DNA of 64,000 nucleotides from Pithys albifrons albifrons (GCF_047495875.1 NC_092461.1:66762299-66826298); one strand, 5' to 3'; shown: positions 1-13,249, numbered from the stretch's first letter. Translations and numbers: made by a program. The notes: a model not told the origin generated them from the letters alone.

Positions 1-3000
1 CCTGTAACTGCAAGTCATAGGTTTAGGTAAATGTGTTGCCATTCTTCAAGGCATAGAAGAGCCTTGCTTTTGTTACAGCTGAGCCCGAAGCACCTTGTAC
101 CTATGAACTAGAGGATTCTCTGCTCTGAGAGGCCTGTGGAGAAGAGCATTCCTCCTGGGCTTGGGCCTGGGATCATAAAGCTAAGAAGCAGTTTATGTAT
201 TAGCAATACCCGTTTTTCTAAACATTCTTCAGATTCTCACCCACTTGGGTTTTTTTAGTAAAACAAAGTGTAAAAAGCAAAAGGCAGAGGCTTTTGCAGA
301 GGGGAGAGCTGCAAGAGGCAATGGGTTAAATCTTGACCAAGTGAATCAAACATACAGGGAATCATCCACCTGCACAGGTCAGAAATAAGGTCATTTCAAA
401 ACTTATAAGAGATCTTGATGCTGTCCTTTAATGTGCAACTAAACAATTCATAAAGTTCATGGTTGGAGTTGACCCCTGTTACTGTGCTCCTGCTTGGCAG
501 TGTTTCTAGGAAAAAGCTATTGCACAGCTGCTGGAAGCTCAGTACAGGAGAACAGAGGTTTATTTGTAGCAAATTAAGGATTATCATGATCAGATCCCTA
601 CAGACATGCTGACTGTGAGACAAATGATATACTAGATATCAAACTATACTGACCTGAGATATTTTAGACTGGGAGATTTTCAGACTTTAATAGATTTCTA
701 TAATTAGATTCTTATCAATTACTTTTTTAGTTTTTTATTTAAAAGTTTTTAAAATTATATGAAGTTATACTCAAAGCAATTGAAACAATGTGTTTGTTTG
801 TAATTTATCCAAGTGTTTTGAAACAAGGTTTATTTTATGTCAGGGAACATATTGCTATAATACATGTGCTACAGCAGTTAGGAGTTACCAGATTTAGTGA
901 TCAGTCTGCCTTTTTGTTATTTCTATGCAGATCCTACTTGCTTAGCAATTATATTTTATTTGATAACTGGGGAGCTTTCAGTTGGTATGGAAAACATACA
1001 AGACACGCTTTCACGATGCATGAAATACTCTGAGCTACAATAGATAACAGAGTTCCTGAAGTACCATTAAATATCTAAACATACTGAAAAACACAAAATC
1101 AGTCAGGACGATACTCTTGCACTCGTTGAAGTAGTCATGCTATGCTAATGAAGGAAGATGAGTAATTTTGGTGCAATTCCGGACCTTAATTGTTCAGATG
1201 ATGTAGATATTTGCCATATGCATTCAGCCTGTACAGTATCTGCCAATACAAAAACTGAAATCAGATTTAAACCCAAAGAATCTGCATACATACGTGTCTC
1301 AGGTCTGAGAGAAACGGGCTATTTGAAACGGACAAATAATGTCAACAATCAATGATCCTTTGTCAAGGGTTGCTTTCAAAACTGCCTAGCTTTAGGCACT
1401 GAGCTAATGTGAGTCCTTAAAATGAGAAGCTAAAACTTTTAGTCTCTCTTCAGAGCAGATTGAAGAGTTGGTTTTCTGTGAGGAGTAATTCACCTAATAA
1501 TCTTGGGACACTAGTCAGGTAAAGTTAGTCAGTGTGGATATGCTCCCAAGAACCTGGACAGACAAGAGGGTATTTTTTCTTAGAGTGGTAAATGTCCTGT
1601 TCTCATCTGCACTTTGAAATATGGACACATATTCATATCCTTTCTTTCTAAGGGTTTTCTTTGTTAAGTAGAACCCTTTCACAGTGAATTATAAGAATCA
1701 AATAATAAACAACTCCAAACATTACTGAGATCAGCATTGGGACCAGGGGAAATAGTAAAATGCAAACTAGTAATCTGAATGTGAAGAGAACATGGTATGT
1801 GAAACTTTTCTCATCACTCCTGTGTGAGGTAGGATTATCTGTTTTAAATTAACTTCTTTCTGCAACTCTGAAAGTGCATTTTTGTTTTGTCATATAGACA
1901 CAACCATCTCTTCAGGAGAGAAATAACCGAAGATGCCAGAGGCCATTAGCTACATATAAATTTTCTCTTTTCAATATAATCATTATAGTAGTGCACTGTA
2001 GCCATGGCACTTGGCAGTATTGTGGGATTCAGTTCAGAGTGGAATGATCTGTTGGAGAAAAAAAATCAATTTAGAATCCTAAGACATATTTCAACTAGTC
2101 CATCTATTTGATGAAGAACTGTAGTATTAATAAGGACAAGTAAAACAGAATTTGTTGTGCTAGCACCTCTCTTTCTGCCCTGCCCTGCACTGATTGGTTG
2201 TCACAAAATAGAAAAATGGCAAGGGCCTGCTGGAAGTTATGTATAACAGAGTCGGTTTGGACTCTGAATGCTGTTGCAGGTCCAGCCACACCAGTCTCAC
2301 CTGGCACACTTAGCATTATTTCAGAGCCAATTTAATAGGTAAAAATGACTATAGCACAGCTAAAAGGAACACTACTCTTTCTCTTCTTCCTGGTAGATGA
2401 CCTGATTTTTTCTTCTCATTTTCTTCTTTCTCTTGCCTTTATTACAACAGGAATGGTGTACCAGCATTATCATTAATGTGCTGCTGCTGTGACAAAATGT
2501 GCTGCAAGACTGTGCATTTCAGACTGACTTCAAATATTTGATCTGTTTCTTTCTGGATATGAGGCAACTTCTGCTTCTACAGAAGCCTCCTCCACTTGGT
2601 TTTAGATTCCACCTGAAATCTTTCATCTCACTGAATACTGAAGAAACCTACGAGAGGTATTCTCTCAGTTTAGTAGCCTTGAGTAGGTTGGATCAGTTCA
2701 GGACTATGAGAAAAATATAAATATTCATTTGAGAGCTGAGAAGCAAATTATCCAGTACATAAATTCCACTGAATGCATGGCAATAACAGAGGATAGCAAG
2801 CTACTTGAGCAACAGAATATCACTGTCACATTTAGTTTAAGCATCACGATATTTGCATGTATTTGTTTATTTTTACACAATTATGGGTATAATTAATAAT
2901 CTTGTAGAGAAATAACAAGTTCTGGGCAACCAGTGTGTATCCTAAACTACAAAGACACTATATTAGGTGTTGATAAAGGTGACTGAATTTGAAATGTTAC

Positions 3001-6000
3001 ATAAATACTGAGAATGTGGCTATATAAATAATTTATTTTCTGTCGTCTCTCTTCAAATATATTTTGGTGCTAGAAATTTCAGCTGCCAACTGTTCTTTTT
3101 TGTTCTTCTGGAGAAGGAGTTTCAGAATAGGTTAGTATTATTCAGCTAAAGTTTTTTCTGATGTCTGGACTAAAGAGAATTGCAACTCCAGCTGTCAGTT
3201 TCCAGGACCCAATAACAACCCTATTTACTTGGAAATTTCGCCAATTTTAATTAGCTATTATGTATACTAGTATCTGCAAGCACTGCACTTAACTAGTGAT
3301 ATGTCTGAATATGTGTTCTTTAACTTAAAGATCAGTGCAGTTCTATGTTTTTATAGTAGAAGCTAGAAAATAAAGCTATTTGTGTATTCCCTCCGCCTAA
3401 TTTTCCAAAATACCTCAATTTGCTTATTTGCTTGCTTTTTACCAGACATACATCTACTTAGAAACATAGCTAATTAAGTCTGAAAAAGCTTTTTGCAAAT
3501 GTACCTGCAATCTTTATAAACTATTTTTACTTTATGTGTGCATCTATGTGAGTATACATATGTACTCTCACATATGGCTGAACATATGCTTAGGACAATT
3601 AAAAGACAATATCAAGCGAAACCAAAAATCACACCACCTCTTTCTTTTTACTTTTATTTTAACATGTACCTTCAATTTGAGAAGGAATATTTTGCAGATA
3701 GGATTGACAAGTAACATTCCAGTGAGGCAGTGGTCTTTGTCATGCCATTTTAATTACTCAAGTCAGTTCATTTCTGACAAGGGTAACAGTTGCAAAGCCA
3801 TTAAGATCACAAACTGTAAGTTTATAAAAGCTTGGCCACTTTGGCTTTAGAGGCAAAACTAACAAAGGTTAATTTTCTACTCTGTCATTGCCTGTTCTTA
3901 ATTTTTTCAGGGCTACAACCAGTAAGCTGGAAGTAGACAACTTCTCTAAGCATGCCTTGACCCTGACCTACATGAAACATATCAGAACAATGGTGGGTAT
4001 TTCTAGTCACACTATAGGAAACAGCTCTCTGAAAGTGGCTGTCACAGCATGTCACTTTGTCATATTTACAGGCACACAGGTATTTGAAGCACCCCAAGGT
4101 ATCTGGAGGTAATTGGCATGATGATTGCAATCCATTGCTAGCTATGAATTAAATATGTAAACAGTTTTGGTTAACAAACTAATTATCCTAGTGGAAAATT
4201 GTATCTTTAGTTTATTCAGTGAACTGGAATACAACAGAAGCTAGACATTGATGTTCCCAGTGTAACTGTGATTTTTGATGTGAAAGGAGAAGGCAAACAA
4301 GTTAAGATATATCTTACTGATGTACATCACAGACGGTTAAAGACCCCTCACCTCTTCTGAGTCTGTCAAAAGAATTTTTGCATTCAGTAAGTAGTTTGTA
4401 GCAAGAGAGGCGTAGTACTGAGTAAAGAGGATAGAAGAGTCTGACACTTGAAAGGTCTTTGACAGCCCATGGCTGACTGCTGATAGTGTTTAGAGTAGGC
4501 TTATTATCAGCCCTGGTGTATCTTATCAGTATGAATATGGTTGTTTGAAAATTTAACAATATGGGGAAAATGGTCTCACACTCAGTATTTTTAATTCCTT
4601 TGAATTTAAATATGGATTTTCAAAAATTTAAAAAAAAACTGAAGCATTCTTCTAGTATATTTTATTTTATTATTTTATGCATAGAACAATCAAATCACAG
4701 TCTTATTTAAGTGCATTGTTACAGCACTATTTAAGCTTATAGTTATAAGACCAGAATGAAGAATTTTTATTTAAAATGACGAGTTTTGTAAATGGAAAGG
4801 AAAATACAAACTTTTTTTTTAACCTCCTTTTGTTTGTTCCTTTGTTAATATCTTGCTTTACTAGGTTTACAAATCCTAAATAAATAGAAATTAGTGCTCC
4901 TTACTTTGCAGTCCATTTGCTTTAGATGTTTGCCTTGAGGGACATTTGTGTATTCTACTAATGGCTGCAGCAGAGTGCTGTCTCATTTTCATTCTGGCAA
5001 AAAAAGGCCGTTTCCATGGATACAGTTTCATTTGTTAGAGAGAAACTGATGGCTGTTAGTGATCCCATCATAAGCAACTTCTGTCAGATTTCTTATCAAG
5101 TAGACATATTTTGACAAAGTGAAAGATAACACCATAATAAGAGAACTAAGTTGTTACTCTATGTAATGAACCATTTAGCATTAAATGAAATGTGAAACCA
5201 CATTCTTAAGACTGAAGGTGGAGAGAAAAAAAGTAATATTTATAATTTATGAAAATTCAGTGCTGAAATAATGATAGCCTACTTGCTTTCTGTTGTCAAG
5301 GTAAATCTAGTAGCATAATGCTGATTTATATTTTAGGGTCAGATACAAACCTTCATTGTCATATGTTTCACTGAAAGGCTGCATGGAGCTATAATAACTT
5401 TTAGGTTTTCCTGTGGTAGTACATTTGGCTGGATATGGCCCAAGACTGAATTAAGGGCTAAATGCATGTCTGGTAGGTCATACCCTCTCCTCCCAGGCCC
5501 AGCTCAGCACGTAAGACTTTGTCTAGCAGTTTGACCCACAAAATGCATGCTATCTCTATTTGGAATACTGTGGACTTAGAAACCTGGAAGAAACTGACCC
5601 TACCCTTTGTTCCTGTGAGCTGGGCAGGCTGCCAGACCACAGGCAAGATTTGCCCAAAAATATTCTGCTATGCAGAAAGTGTTTATTGGAGTCCTACATA
5701 ACCTGAGGACTGAAGTTAAAGATGGTTATTGAAGGGAAGAAAAGACAGTATACTGTTTAACTTTAGACGATTGCCTAATATTTCAGCTCTTGAAGGTATC
5801 ATATAGAGATGGCATCACCAGGTCTTCAGGTTTCTTTGTTCACTATCATAGGAAAAGTCTAAATAAGTCTTCCAAAATCTAACCACAGAAGAGGAGTAGA
5901 ACACAGGGAAATAAATAAAACACATAATTGATGTATTAGGATAAAAATAAAATACCATGAAAAATATATGCCAAGAGGTTAGAAGAGGACTGAAATAAAA

Positions 6001-6782
6001 GAGAAAGTAACACTCAGGTAAAATTAAATACTAATACACTGTACATGAGGTGTATACCCAGGGGTTAAGCTGGAGATTTGTAGAGTATATTTGTATTAAT
6101 GCATATCAAGCTTTTTCTCCTCTATAAATCTCCATCTATATACAGATATTTGTTTAAAATTTAATCTCCCTTGAAGCAGAGTATCAGTTCATTATCGCAC
6201 TTCACTCCTGCAGTCACTCAGCTTTACAAGTGATGGGAAATGCTCTCAGACTAAAATGATAGTGCCTGATTCTTATCTAAATTGATTTTTTTAATATTTA
6301 TATTTCTCCAGCACATTTAGAAGTAGGATGTAACTCTTTAATCAGTTTTAAGTAATTTGTTATTACCCCCAGCTTTGGAAAGACACTTTGGAATAGCTAA
6401 GAGAGGCCAGTAATGGTGTAGACCTGCTTCACACTCAAAATGCCCTCTGAGATCAGGGCTATATGTGAATTTGACTCACCTTCAAAAGGTCTACAATTCT
6501 CCCCAAATGTTTCTGAGTTATAAAAGCAGTTGAGGCCTGTAGATTCACTTTTAATGATTTGTTATTATAAATGCTGGTTAGTTCATAGAAGTTTGAAAGA
6601 GTTCACTTGTCTACTCTGGTTTGTGCTATTCTTGAGCAGAATCTTAGCTTTAATGGACTATTGAGCATTTCCAATTGCTTTTGCCATTTTAAATAGTACT
6701 TACAAACACAGTGTGCAATATCCTGAAATGTGGGCATCAGAACTCAAAATGAATGGCATTGAGCTTATTATTACAACATAGA
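1..6782. other. Unique AT-rich noncoding DNA
   Basis: No gene, RNA gene or recognisable transposon is seen here. Open frames are short (at most about 100 codons), lie on both strands and resemble no protein family I know. Short A/T runs and small TTTTA-like patches (about 4660-4680) are the only visible structure. It is best read as intergenic or intronic sequence. Confidence 0.6.
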
Positions 6783-6905
6783 TCATAGAATCTTAGAATC
6801 ACAGAGTGGTTTGGGTTGGAAGGAACTTTAAAGAACATCTGTCATGGGCAGGGTCACCTTTCCCTAGACCAGGTTGCTCAGAGCCCATCTTGTCCTTCAG
6901 AACTG
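6783..6905 (-). mobile_element. CR1 LINE 3'-end fragment
   Basis: Read on the plus strand this begins with two copies of an 8-bp unit close to ATAGAATC/TTAGAATC, then runs through the hallmark GGTTTGGGTTGGAAGG and the later block ACCAGGTTGCTCAGAGCCC. This is the reverse complement of the 3' terminus of avian CR1, so the element points to the minus strand. A piece of the consensus around 6839-6842 is missing, and homology fades near 6905. It is a 5'-truncated copy of about 120 bp, the usual fate of CR1, and has no coding capacity. Confidence 0.9.
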
Positions 6906-8674
6906 AATCTTGCAGAAGGATTGTTAATGTGGCAATGCATATGCTTCTGGATACTGAACTGAGAAGCCAATGCCAACAGGTGTAGATGCATGGCTGAAGC
7001 CAAAGCACTTCTCTGAAGTCCAGTTGATGGGGTCATGTTCTTTATACAAAAGCAAGACATCATTTTCTTTCATACTCAAGCATCCCATTGACTTGAATCT
7101 CAAATGAGTTCCTCTGTCATCTTTCAATAAGCTTAAAGGATCAGCTCTTCTACAGCAACTGGTGCTGACCTATATCAGGTTCCACTGAAGTTAATGATAA
7201 AACTCTCTCTGGCTTGAACTCGAGCAGAGTTACGTCCATAGTACAGTCTTTTGAAAAATCCCACTCCATATGGTTCCTAAAGAGTTAGAGATGAACAAAA
7301 GGCACTGAAGTAATCTGTATTTTTCAGATGGGATTTCTAACACATGTATAATAACATCAGTGACATCGGAATTGAATGCATGGCACTCTATTAAATTCCA
7401 TGAGCTGTAATAGCATATTTCTAAAACTGTGGTAATGTTAATACCTGTGTTTGCACAGCAGCTGTGCTTTGCCACAACCTTGGGAATCTATCTGTTTATA
7501 AATTAGTTAGAAGCAGGGTGAATGTATACATAACATGAATAGGGAGTGGATGAGAATATGTGTAGGGCCTGAATAACCCAGGAGCTGTAACTTCAACAGG
7601 CAGTGCCCTTCAAAAGACATACAGCTTCCACAATGCCTCTGATAAATCTAAATCAAACAGTAAGAGAGATGACAGATGGGTTTGAATAGGTACTCCAGAA
7701 AGGCCTCCCTAGAACATAAAGTTTTAGAACTTCTTTCTTTCCCTTTTCATTGAACACAAACTTCAAATGATTGTGCTTCTGCATTTTCTGAAGCTGGTGC
7801 TGTGAGAAGCACAGATGGATCTTTCCTTTTTCCTTGCATCACATACATGATGTTTACCACAATACCCACAAGAATTGAAATAGTTTTTTTTTCAGGAAGA
7901 GTGGCAAAGATGACTTAACTGCATTGCTAAGATTACCAGAAATGTAAATTTAAGATGAGCCTTTCTGGTAGCATAACCAAAATATCTAAGTGTTTTAAAG
8001 TCAGAGTTAACACTGTGTACAGTCCTTCTCTGAATTCCTAAATAAGAAGACTAATTTTCAGCAGTGCTTCACTTTTACACAGTTTGTAATTTGAACAACA
8101 GTTCTTATGTTGTCAAGTCCTAGGAACAATCAGTCCTAACATTTAAGTGCATGAGAGTTTTATATGTTGGACTTTCAGTGGGATTTGAGCACTTAATTCC
8201 CATAGCTCCTTCTAAAAAATCATAGATAAGGATTTTTAACCATTAGTTATTCCTTTAAAGAAGAAAAATTCTTGTGTGGATAGATTTATTTGTTAGAGCC
8301 TTGGCGAAAAATGCCATGTCACCTTCTGGTGCCAATGATCTGCTTGGGCAAACTGACAACTGTGAGCAACAGTGAAAACTGAAAACTGCATAACCTTGCC
8401 AAGCAGTAGAAAAAACTAGAGAAAATGGCTGTTCATTCTGCCTGTGGTGCACAAAGGGTTTTTTATGGCCCAGTATCCAGGACGGTGATTAGCTGGAAGA
8501 GGAAAGGTCCTGACTCAAGTAATTTCCTGTTCAAATAAATTGTAGTAAATCTAGTAGCATTAGCAGTATCCTAAGAAACCCTGTGGTCTGACACGTGTCA
8601 TGAAAACAGAAGCAGACAAGCTCTTCCAAGTTAATATGATAAATACCAAGGTTCAGTTTGGTGGCAGGGTATAT
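6906..8674. other. Unique noncoding DNA
   Basis: No recognisable gene or repeat. Several overlapping frames of 61-81 codons on the minus strand (6.8-7.5 kb) have no family resemblance, and the leftmost of them overlaps the CR1 end. Confidence 0.55.
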
Positions 8675-8685
8675 CATAGACAGGT
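8675..8685. repeat. Left target-site duplication of composite SINE
   Basis: The 11-mer CATAGACAGGT is repeated exactly at 9049-9059. The bases just outside the match differ on both sides, so the repeat is exactly 11 bp. This is the expected mark of a LINE-type target-primed insertion of the DNA between. Confidence 0.8.
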
Positions 8686-8877
8686 GTTGTATGGCCAGAC
8701 TTCACAAACGAAGATTTGGGAAGGGCTCTCCCCACATGGGTGTGCCCTTCCAGCCTGCACAGTGGATTTTTTAGGTGAGGCACAGCGTGCGCAGAACTGG
8801 CCCCACCGTTTAAGTCCTAAGGTCCATTTGCCACAGCCGAGCGAGCTTGGACAGTGACAGTGAAGTCCTTGGGACTG

Positions 8878-8954
8878 TCACAGCACCTGGTACTAAGCAG
8901 GGTTGACCCTGCTGAGCATCTGAGATCTGACGGGATGGGATGTCAGGGAGGCAT
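8878..8954 (-). pseudogene. 5S rRNA-like segment inside the SINE
   Basis: On the minus strand the 43 bases from 8932 to 8890 align without gaps to the middle of vertebrate 5S rRNA as I remember it (the CGTCTGATCT ... TTAGTAC stretch, including the AAGCAGGGTC internal promoter core), with about 35 of 43 positions alike. The next roughly 25 bases of 5S are missing, and the match resumes at the GGTGCTGT near the 5S 3' end (8888 to 8881). Upstream similarity (CCCTGA, 8950 to 8935) is weaker. It is a rearranged 5S derivative, not a gene. Confidence 0.65.
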
Positions 8955-8970
8955 TGAACTGCCAGGGGAC

Positions 8971-9043
8971 AGTCCCCACTGAGACTCAAACTCAGGTCCT
9001 TGGGATACAGAGTTCAGAGTGCTCTCCTTTACACCACAGGACT
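8971..9043 (-). pseudogene. tRNA-Gln-like (CTG) head of the SINE
   Basis: The 73-nt minus-strand segment follows the tRNA-Gln layout. The acceptor halves AGTCCTG and GGGGACT pair at six of seven positions (one G-T wobble, one G-G mismatch). The D-arm stem GTG/CAC and the run TGGTGTAA fit box A. The T-arm stem CTGAG/CTCAG is perfect around loop TTTGAGT, which fits box B. The anticodon position reads CTG. The anticodon stem (CTGAA against TCCCA) is largely unpaired, so it cannot be a working tRNA. Conserved promoter boxes with a lost anticodon stem are typical of a SINE head. Confidence 0.72.
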
Positions 9044-9048
9044 GACCC

Positions 9049-9059
9049 CATAGACAGGT
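9049..9059. repeat. Right target-site duplication of composite SINE
   Basis: Exact second copy of CATAGACAGGT (first copy 8675-8685). Confidence 0.8.
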
Positions 9060-10950
9060 ATTTCTTAAGAGACAGGTCTTATCCTACATAAAAGAAAGAA
9101 ACAAATGTTCTGAAATTCAGGTTTATGTCACTCTTGGTGTAGTGACGTAACACTTTTCCAAAGCAATCTGCCATTTAACAAGAGTAGTGACATCGGTTGT
9201 CACAGGACATATCTCAGCATTCATGTGACAAATGGAAGGGAGAGCAAATGCAGCAAAATTCACCATTTCCAATAAAGCTGAGCTCGCATAGATGCTACAT
9301 AATTTAGTCTACTGTTAAGATACCCTTGATTTCATGATATCACTTGAATTTACAAGATAGAAATTTTATTTTTCACTTTCAACCTGATCTGAGAACTGAA
9401 GCCGTCAGAAATATTAAGAATGGTTAACATAAAAAAAATAGAGACAAATAGACAGATTCTATGTTTTAATAATTTTAAAAGCCAAACAACACATATTTTA
9501 TCTAGGATACATGGAGGATCTGTTTCCTAGCAGTAGAAAGCAGATTGAGCTAGGAGGAAGAAAGATTTCAAAAGGTTCCACAAAAGATAAGGTGTGTTTC
9601 CTTTTTATTTAGTATACAGAAACCAAATTTCTGGAGTGAAAAGCCTTTCCAAAATCTTTCTTATTGAAAACACCATATGTAACATTTTCACATAGTACCA
9701 AGAAATCACCTTTATTTTTTTTCTTTTTCTATTCAGGAGCTTCAGCAAAACAGATTCTTTCCTTGAGAGAAACAACAAACTTAGAATTTTCCAGTGAGAA
9801 AAATGAAATTTTCCAGGGACCTTTCCTGTTTTTGATCCTTTTTTTTTTTTTTTTACTTCTACTTCAATCATTCCTGGAGTGGAAAGAAATCATTTAGCTA
9901 TATAAAGCAATACTAAAACACAGTTCAGTGACAGGAAGTGAAAAATAATGTATCTTGTGGGGAAATTACATAGTCATCTAATTAGACAGGACATTGTGAC
10001 ATATAATTAGTTTATGTTTGCTGAGTACTTAAAAAATACAAAGCTCTTTGTAAATGCTAACAATTAATATTTAACCTAGGCATATATAATTAACAAAAGC
10101 CTGGTTTAGGGCAAAGCTTTAAAGCTAATTAACAAACCTACTTTCATATCATATTCTACATCTTCCTAATATGTTAGAACCCTGTTTTAAGAATGAAATA
10201 TCAAATCTGTATAATTCTCTTAAATATGAAAAGTAGGAATTAGGGTCTGTTTTTCTTTTGATAAATTGCATCACATTTAATATCATATAGTTACTCTTTT
10301 CCTAAGCATTTGTGGGGATTTTTTTGAAGGATCCCACCTAACCAAGTCTTACTTGACTTCTGGAAATAAATAAGATTACCTTACAAAAGAGTTTGGTGGC
10401 AGACTAAGCAGTCATCACTCCCATTTCACTGTCAGAGATAAAAGTTGAAAGTAATTCCACAATGTCATTGTACTCACAGCAGCACACACCATGGCAAATG
10501 AGAAATGGACCAAACCTATCATATCCAAGGGAAAGATCAAATTTGGGATCTAAATTAGATAATGTGATAGAAGCTAGTGGTACTTTTTACTGACTGTGAG
10601 GAAAGTCCCTTTTTTTGCATTCAAACAAGTGGACTTCTATTCAAAATGCAGGAAAAACAACATCTGGTATTGCAAAAATGAAGTCGCAAAGGTCTGCTAC
10701 ATGGCAACCCTATATTTAAGGCAAATCAAATTTTTATGATATATGCAGTTTATACAAAGAATAATGATTTCTGCTATTTCCATCTATGTAGTTTAGTACC
10801 ACTGTAAATTTTGTTTGCTTCATGCATGAACTTCAGCACCACACTTTAACAATAAAAATGTTGTGCACTGTCATTTCTGTTTTGCTTTGGTTCTTCAAGG
10901 AAAGTTTAAAATTCTTGTTTTCTGTGAAGGAAATATAATATGATGTTCAA

Positions 10951-11030
10951 ATTAAAAAAAAAAAAACAAAACAACCAACAACAACAACAACAACAAAACC
11001 GTTCAAACCAAACCAAAACCCAAAACAGAC
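10951..11030. repeat. A-rich tract with (CAA)n core
   Basis: A run of 13 A (10954-10966) leads into AAC/CAA repeats (about 10972-10998) and then CCAAA-type degenerate repeats. It is low-complexity DNA. It could be the relic tail of a retrotransposed sequence, but I see no body to go with it. Confidence 0.8.
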
Positions 11031-13172
11031 TAGTCATAATGAAACTTTGATTTTATGGACTGTATGGTATGAATTTTTCTCAGATAAAAACCATTATTCT
11101 GCTAGTAAAAATATTTCTTAATCCACATAGGACGAGCAATACTTATATATTTATTAAATATTTAGCTCATGAAAAATCAAGTTAGAAAAGTCTTCCTATT
11201 TAGTAGGATTAAAATAGAGACAGTCTCCAAGGATTTACTTGCATGCTGTTTTACTGAGAGATTGCACAAGACACACTCAGAGCGGGACAGAGACAGACGG
11301 AAAAAACATAGGGTGGGTAGCAAAAAAAACCAACATCCAGCCATGATACATATTAGTGCAATGTGAGAAAATAAAAAAGTAATAAACAAAAATAGATATT
11401 GAATGAAATCAGTGCCTGGAAAGTTAAGAGAACAAAATGTGCCAAATGACTGTCCTGCAAACTGTTACTTAGGCAAATGTTCTTTGCTCAGGCAAACAGC
11501 TCTATTTTTGTTAGCTGGACTGTCCATGTAAGGATAAAATTTTGCAGCTTAGTTCCTGAAAGACTTAAGTATACTTATTTGCTTGTTCATGTCTTATTAT
11601 TATAATGTAATCTGCTATCACCAGTTGCTTATCCTAGGAGACTCAAGTAAATCTTAACATTAATTTCTAAGATCCAAAATCAGCAAAATTATTTACTATA
11701 CATACACTGAGACAGAATCCTCAGCTTAGTTTGAATGAGTACTTATACAGTGGTCTTTTTTCCTTCTCCCAAAGATAGTAATTGAGGACATGACCCTTTA
11801 AATTTATATCCATTTGGTCTAAGAATCAGAGCTATATTTTAAATTATTTCACAGAAAGAATCCAGCTAATGTCAAAGAAACCCCAAATATATTCAAACTT
11901 TCAGCTTGATCTCTACAAGTTTTCCACTTCAAGCCCTGAGGACTACATACCAATGTTATTTTTCAAATTACTGCTTCAGTTTTCTGCTTATGGTAACTTT
12001 AGATAAATGCATTCTTTCATTCCAGCTGATACATGATCTTCTTTTAGTCTGTAGCTGAATTAATTTTAAACTACAGAAATACCCAGAAAATGGAGACACA
12101 AACCAAGTGGTCTTAACAGATGTGATCTCATCAGGGTTCCATTTGTTAAAGGAAATCATTGAATATTAACTAAAAGTTAATTAGACTTAATTGCTAATTA
12201 GAAAGGAAAAGTAATTTGAAACTGTCTGCTGCCAGTGTCTTGTTATTACCTTTGAGAAGCTTAAATCTTAAAGAGGGTGTGCTACCTGCCCATATATCAG
12301 TTCTAGTATGCTAAATTCATTGCTAAATTCTGGCTAATCAAAGCAAATCTCACAGACCTCAAAAGATACAAAGGAGAAGACAAACACTTGTCTTGAAATA
12401 CAGGAAGTACTGAAGGAGTCACTATTTTGCTCTTTTTAGAAAAACATACAGTTTTCTTTCAGTTTTCTTTCACAAAGCTCTTCATATTCCACAATAGGTA
12501 AAGTGAGGCCAGTCTGTACTGGATGCAGAGATTATGCTGAAAGTGAAGGGACTTACCTTTGTTTCATAAGACAGTGGAACATGTTGCATTAGCTTAACCA
12601 CCAGCCCTTGCATCCCAGACTATTAGTAGAACAGCCAAGATGACTTACACCCATTGCTACAAAACAGTTCTGTGTACTTTGTCTAGAACATACTCTAGTA
12701 AAATACAGCCTCAGAGAGACAGGAGATCAGATTTTCCATGGAACATACACTTCTTACGTGTATTTAGAAAACTAAAAGAGTACCATGACATACATCATAA
12801 CTGAGAAAGAAAGGCTGACAAGAATACAAGCGAAGGCCACGTGGAGTGGTGAGGTCAATAAGTGACCATCTTCTGCATTGAACTGTTTTGATCCCTCTTT
12901 GAAAACTAATGTGGGCATTGATGTGAGCAAAGCTGCAGAAATACTTCCTTTTGTCTCCTCAACTTCTCCTCTTCTATCTTAAGGAAACTCAAATCATGGT
13001 GTAGTTGACACAGTCAGTCACAGGGAAAATAATGCAAAATATCAGATTTAGAAACTTTGTTCATGGTCTAGTTTTTTATTATTATTTTGGCCCTTAATTT
13101 TTCAAATGAAATATTATTTTTATGAGAAGTAGTTCTTTAGATAGCACAAGAAACTGTACCTTGTCTTTGGAC

Positions 13173-13177
13173 CCATC
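13173..13177. repeat. 5-bp target duplication, left (CCATC)
   Basis: CCATC directly precedes the LTR terminus TGTGC and is repeated directly after its other terminus at 13891-13895. Confidence 0.85.
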
Positions 13178-13249
13178 TGTGCTGGTTTAAAGGTAAACCA
13201 GAGGGAGAAACAGACCCAACACAAAAGAAATTATAAATCAGAGATACAA

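Larger units (their letters stand above)
8686..9048 (-). mobile_element. Composite SINE: tRNA-Gln-like head, 5S-like segment, GC-rich body
   Basis: This 363-bp block is bounded by a perfect 11-bp direct repeat. Read on the minus strand, a tRNA-Gln-like sequence (9043 to 8971) is followed by a segment resembling 5S rRNA (about 8954 to 8878), then a body of about 190 bp (8877 to 8686) that I do not recognise. The block is richer in GC and CpG than its surroundings. Both pol III-derived parts lie in the same orientation, which fits a SINE carried by an internal promoter. There is no poly-A tail and no CR1-type ATTCTATG tail; the 3' end reads CCATACAAC, so the partner LINE is unclear. AmnSINE1 and fish SINE3 also combine 5S and tRNA heads, but with 5S first; here the tRNA part comes first. 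A 10-mer, GTCCTTGGGA, recurs at 8865 and 8996. It could be a known family I cannot recall. Confidence 0.72.
9060..13177. other. Unique noncoding DNA with simple A/T tracts
   Basis: No gene is recognised. Visible structure is limited to a 16-base T run (9839-9854), a T-rich patch near 9710-9730, the A-rich/CAA tract listed separately, and AT-rich DNA. The frame at 9664-9897 owes its length to the T runs. Confidence 0.55.

Noticed and set aside
8971..9043. Functional tRNA-Gln gene
   Set aside because: The anticodon stem is mostly unpaired, and the sequence is embedded in a longer element with target duplications.
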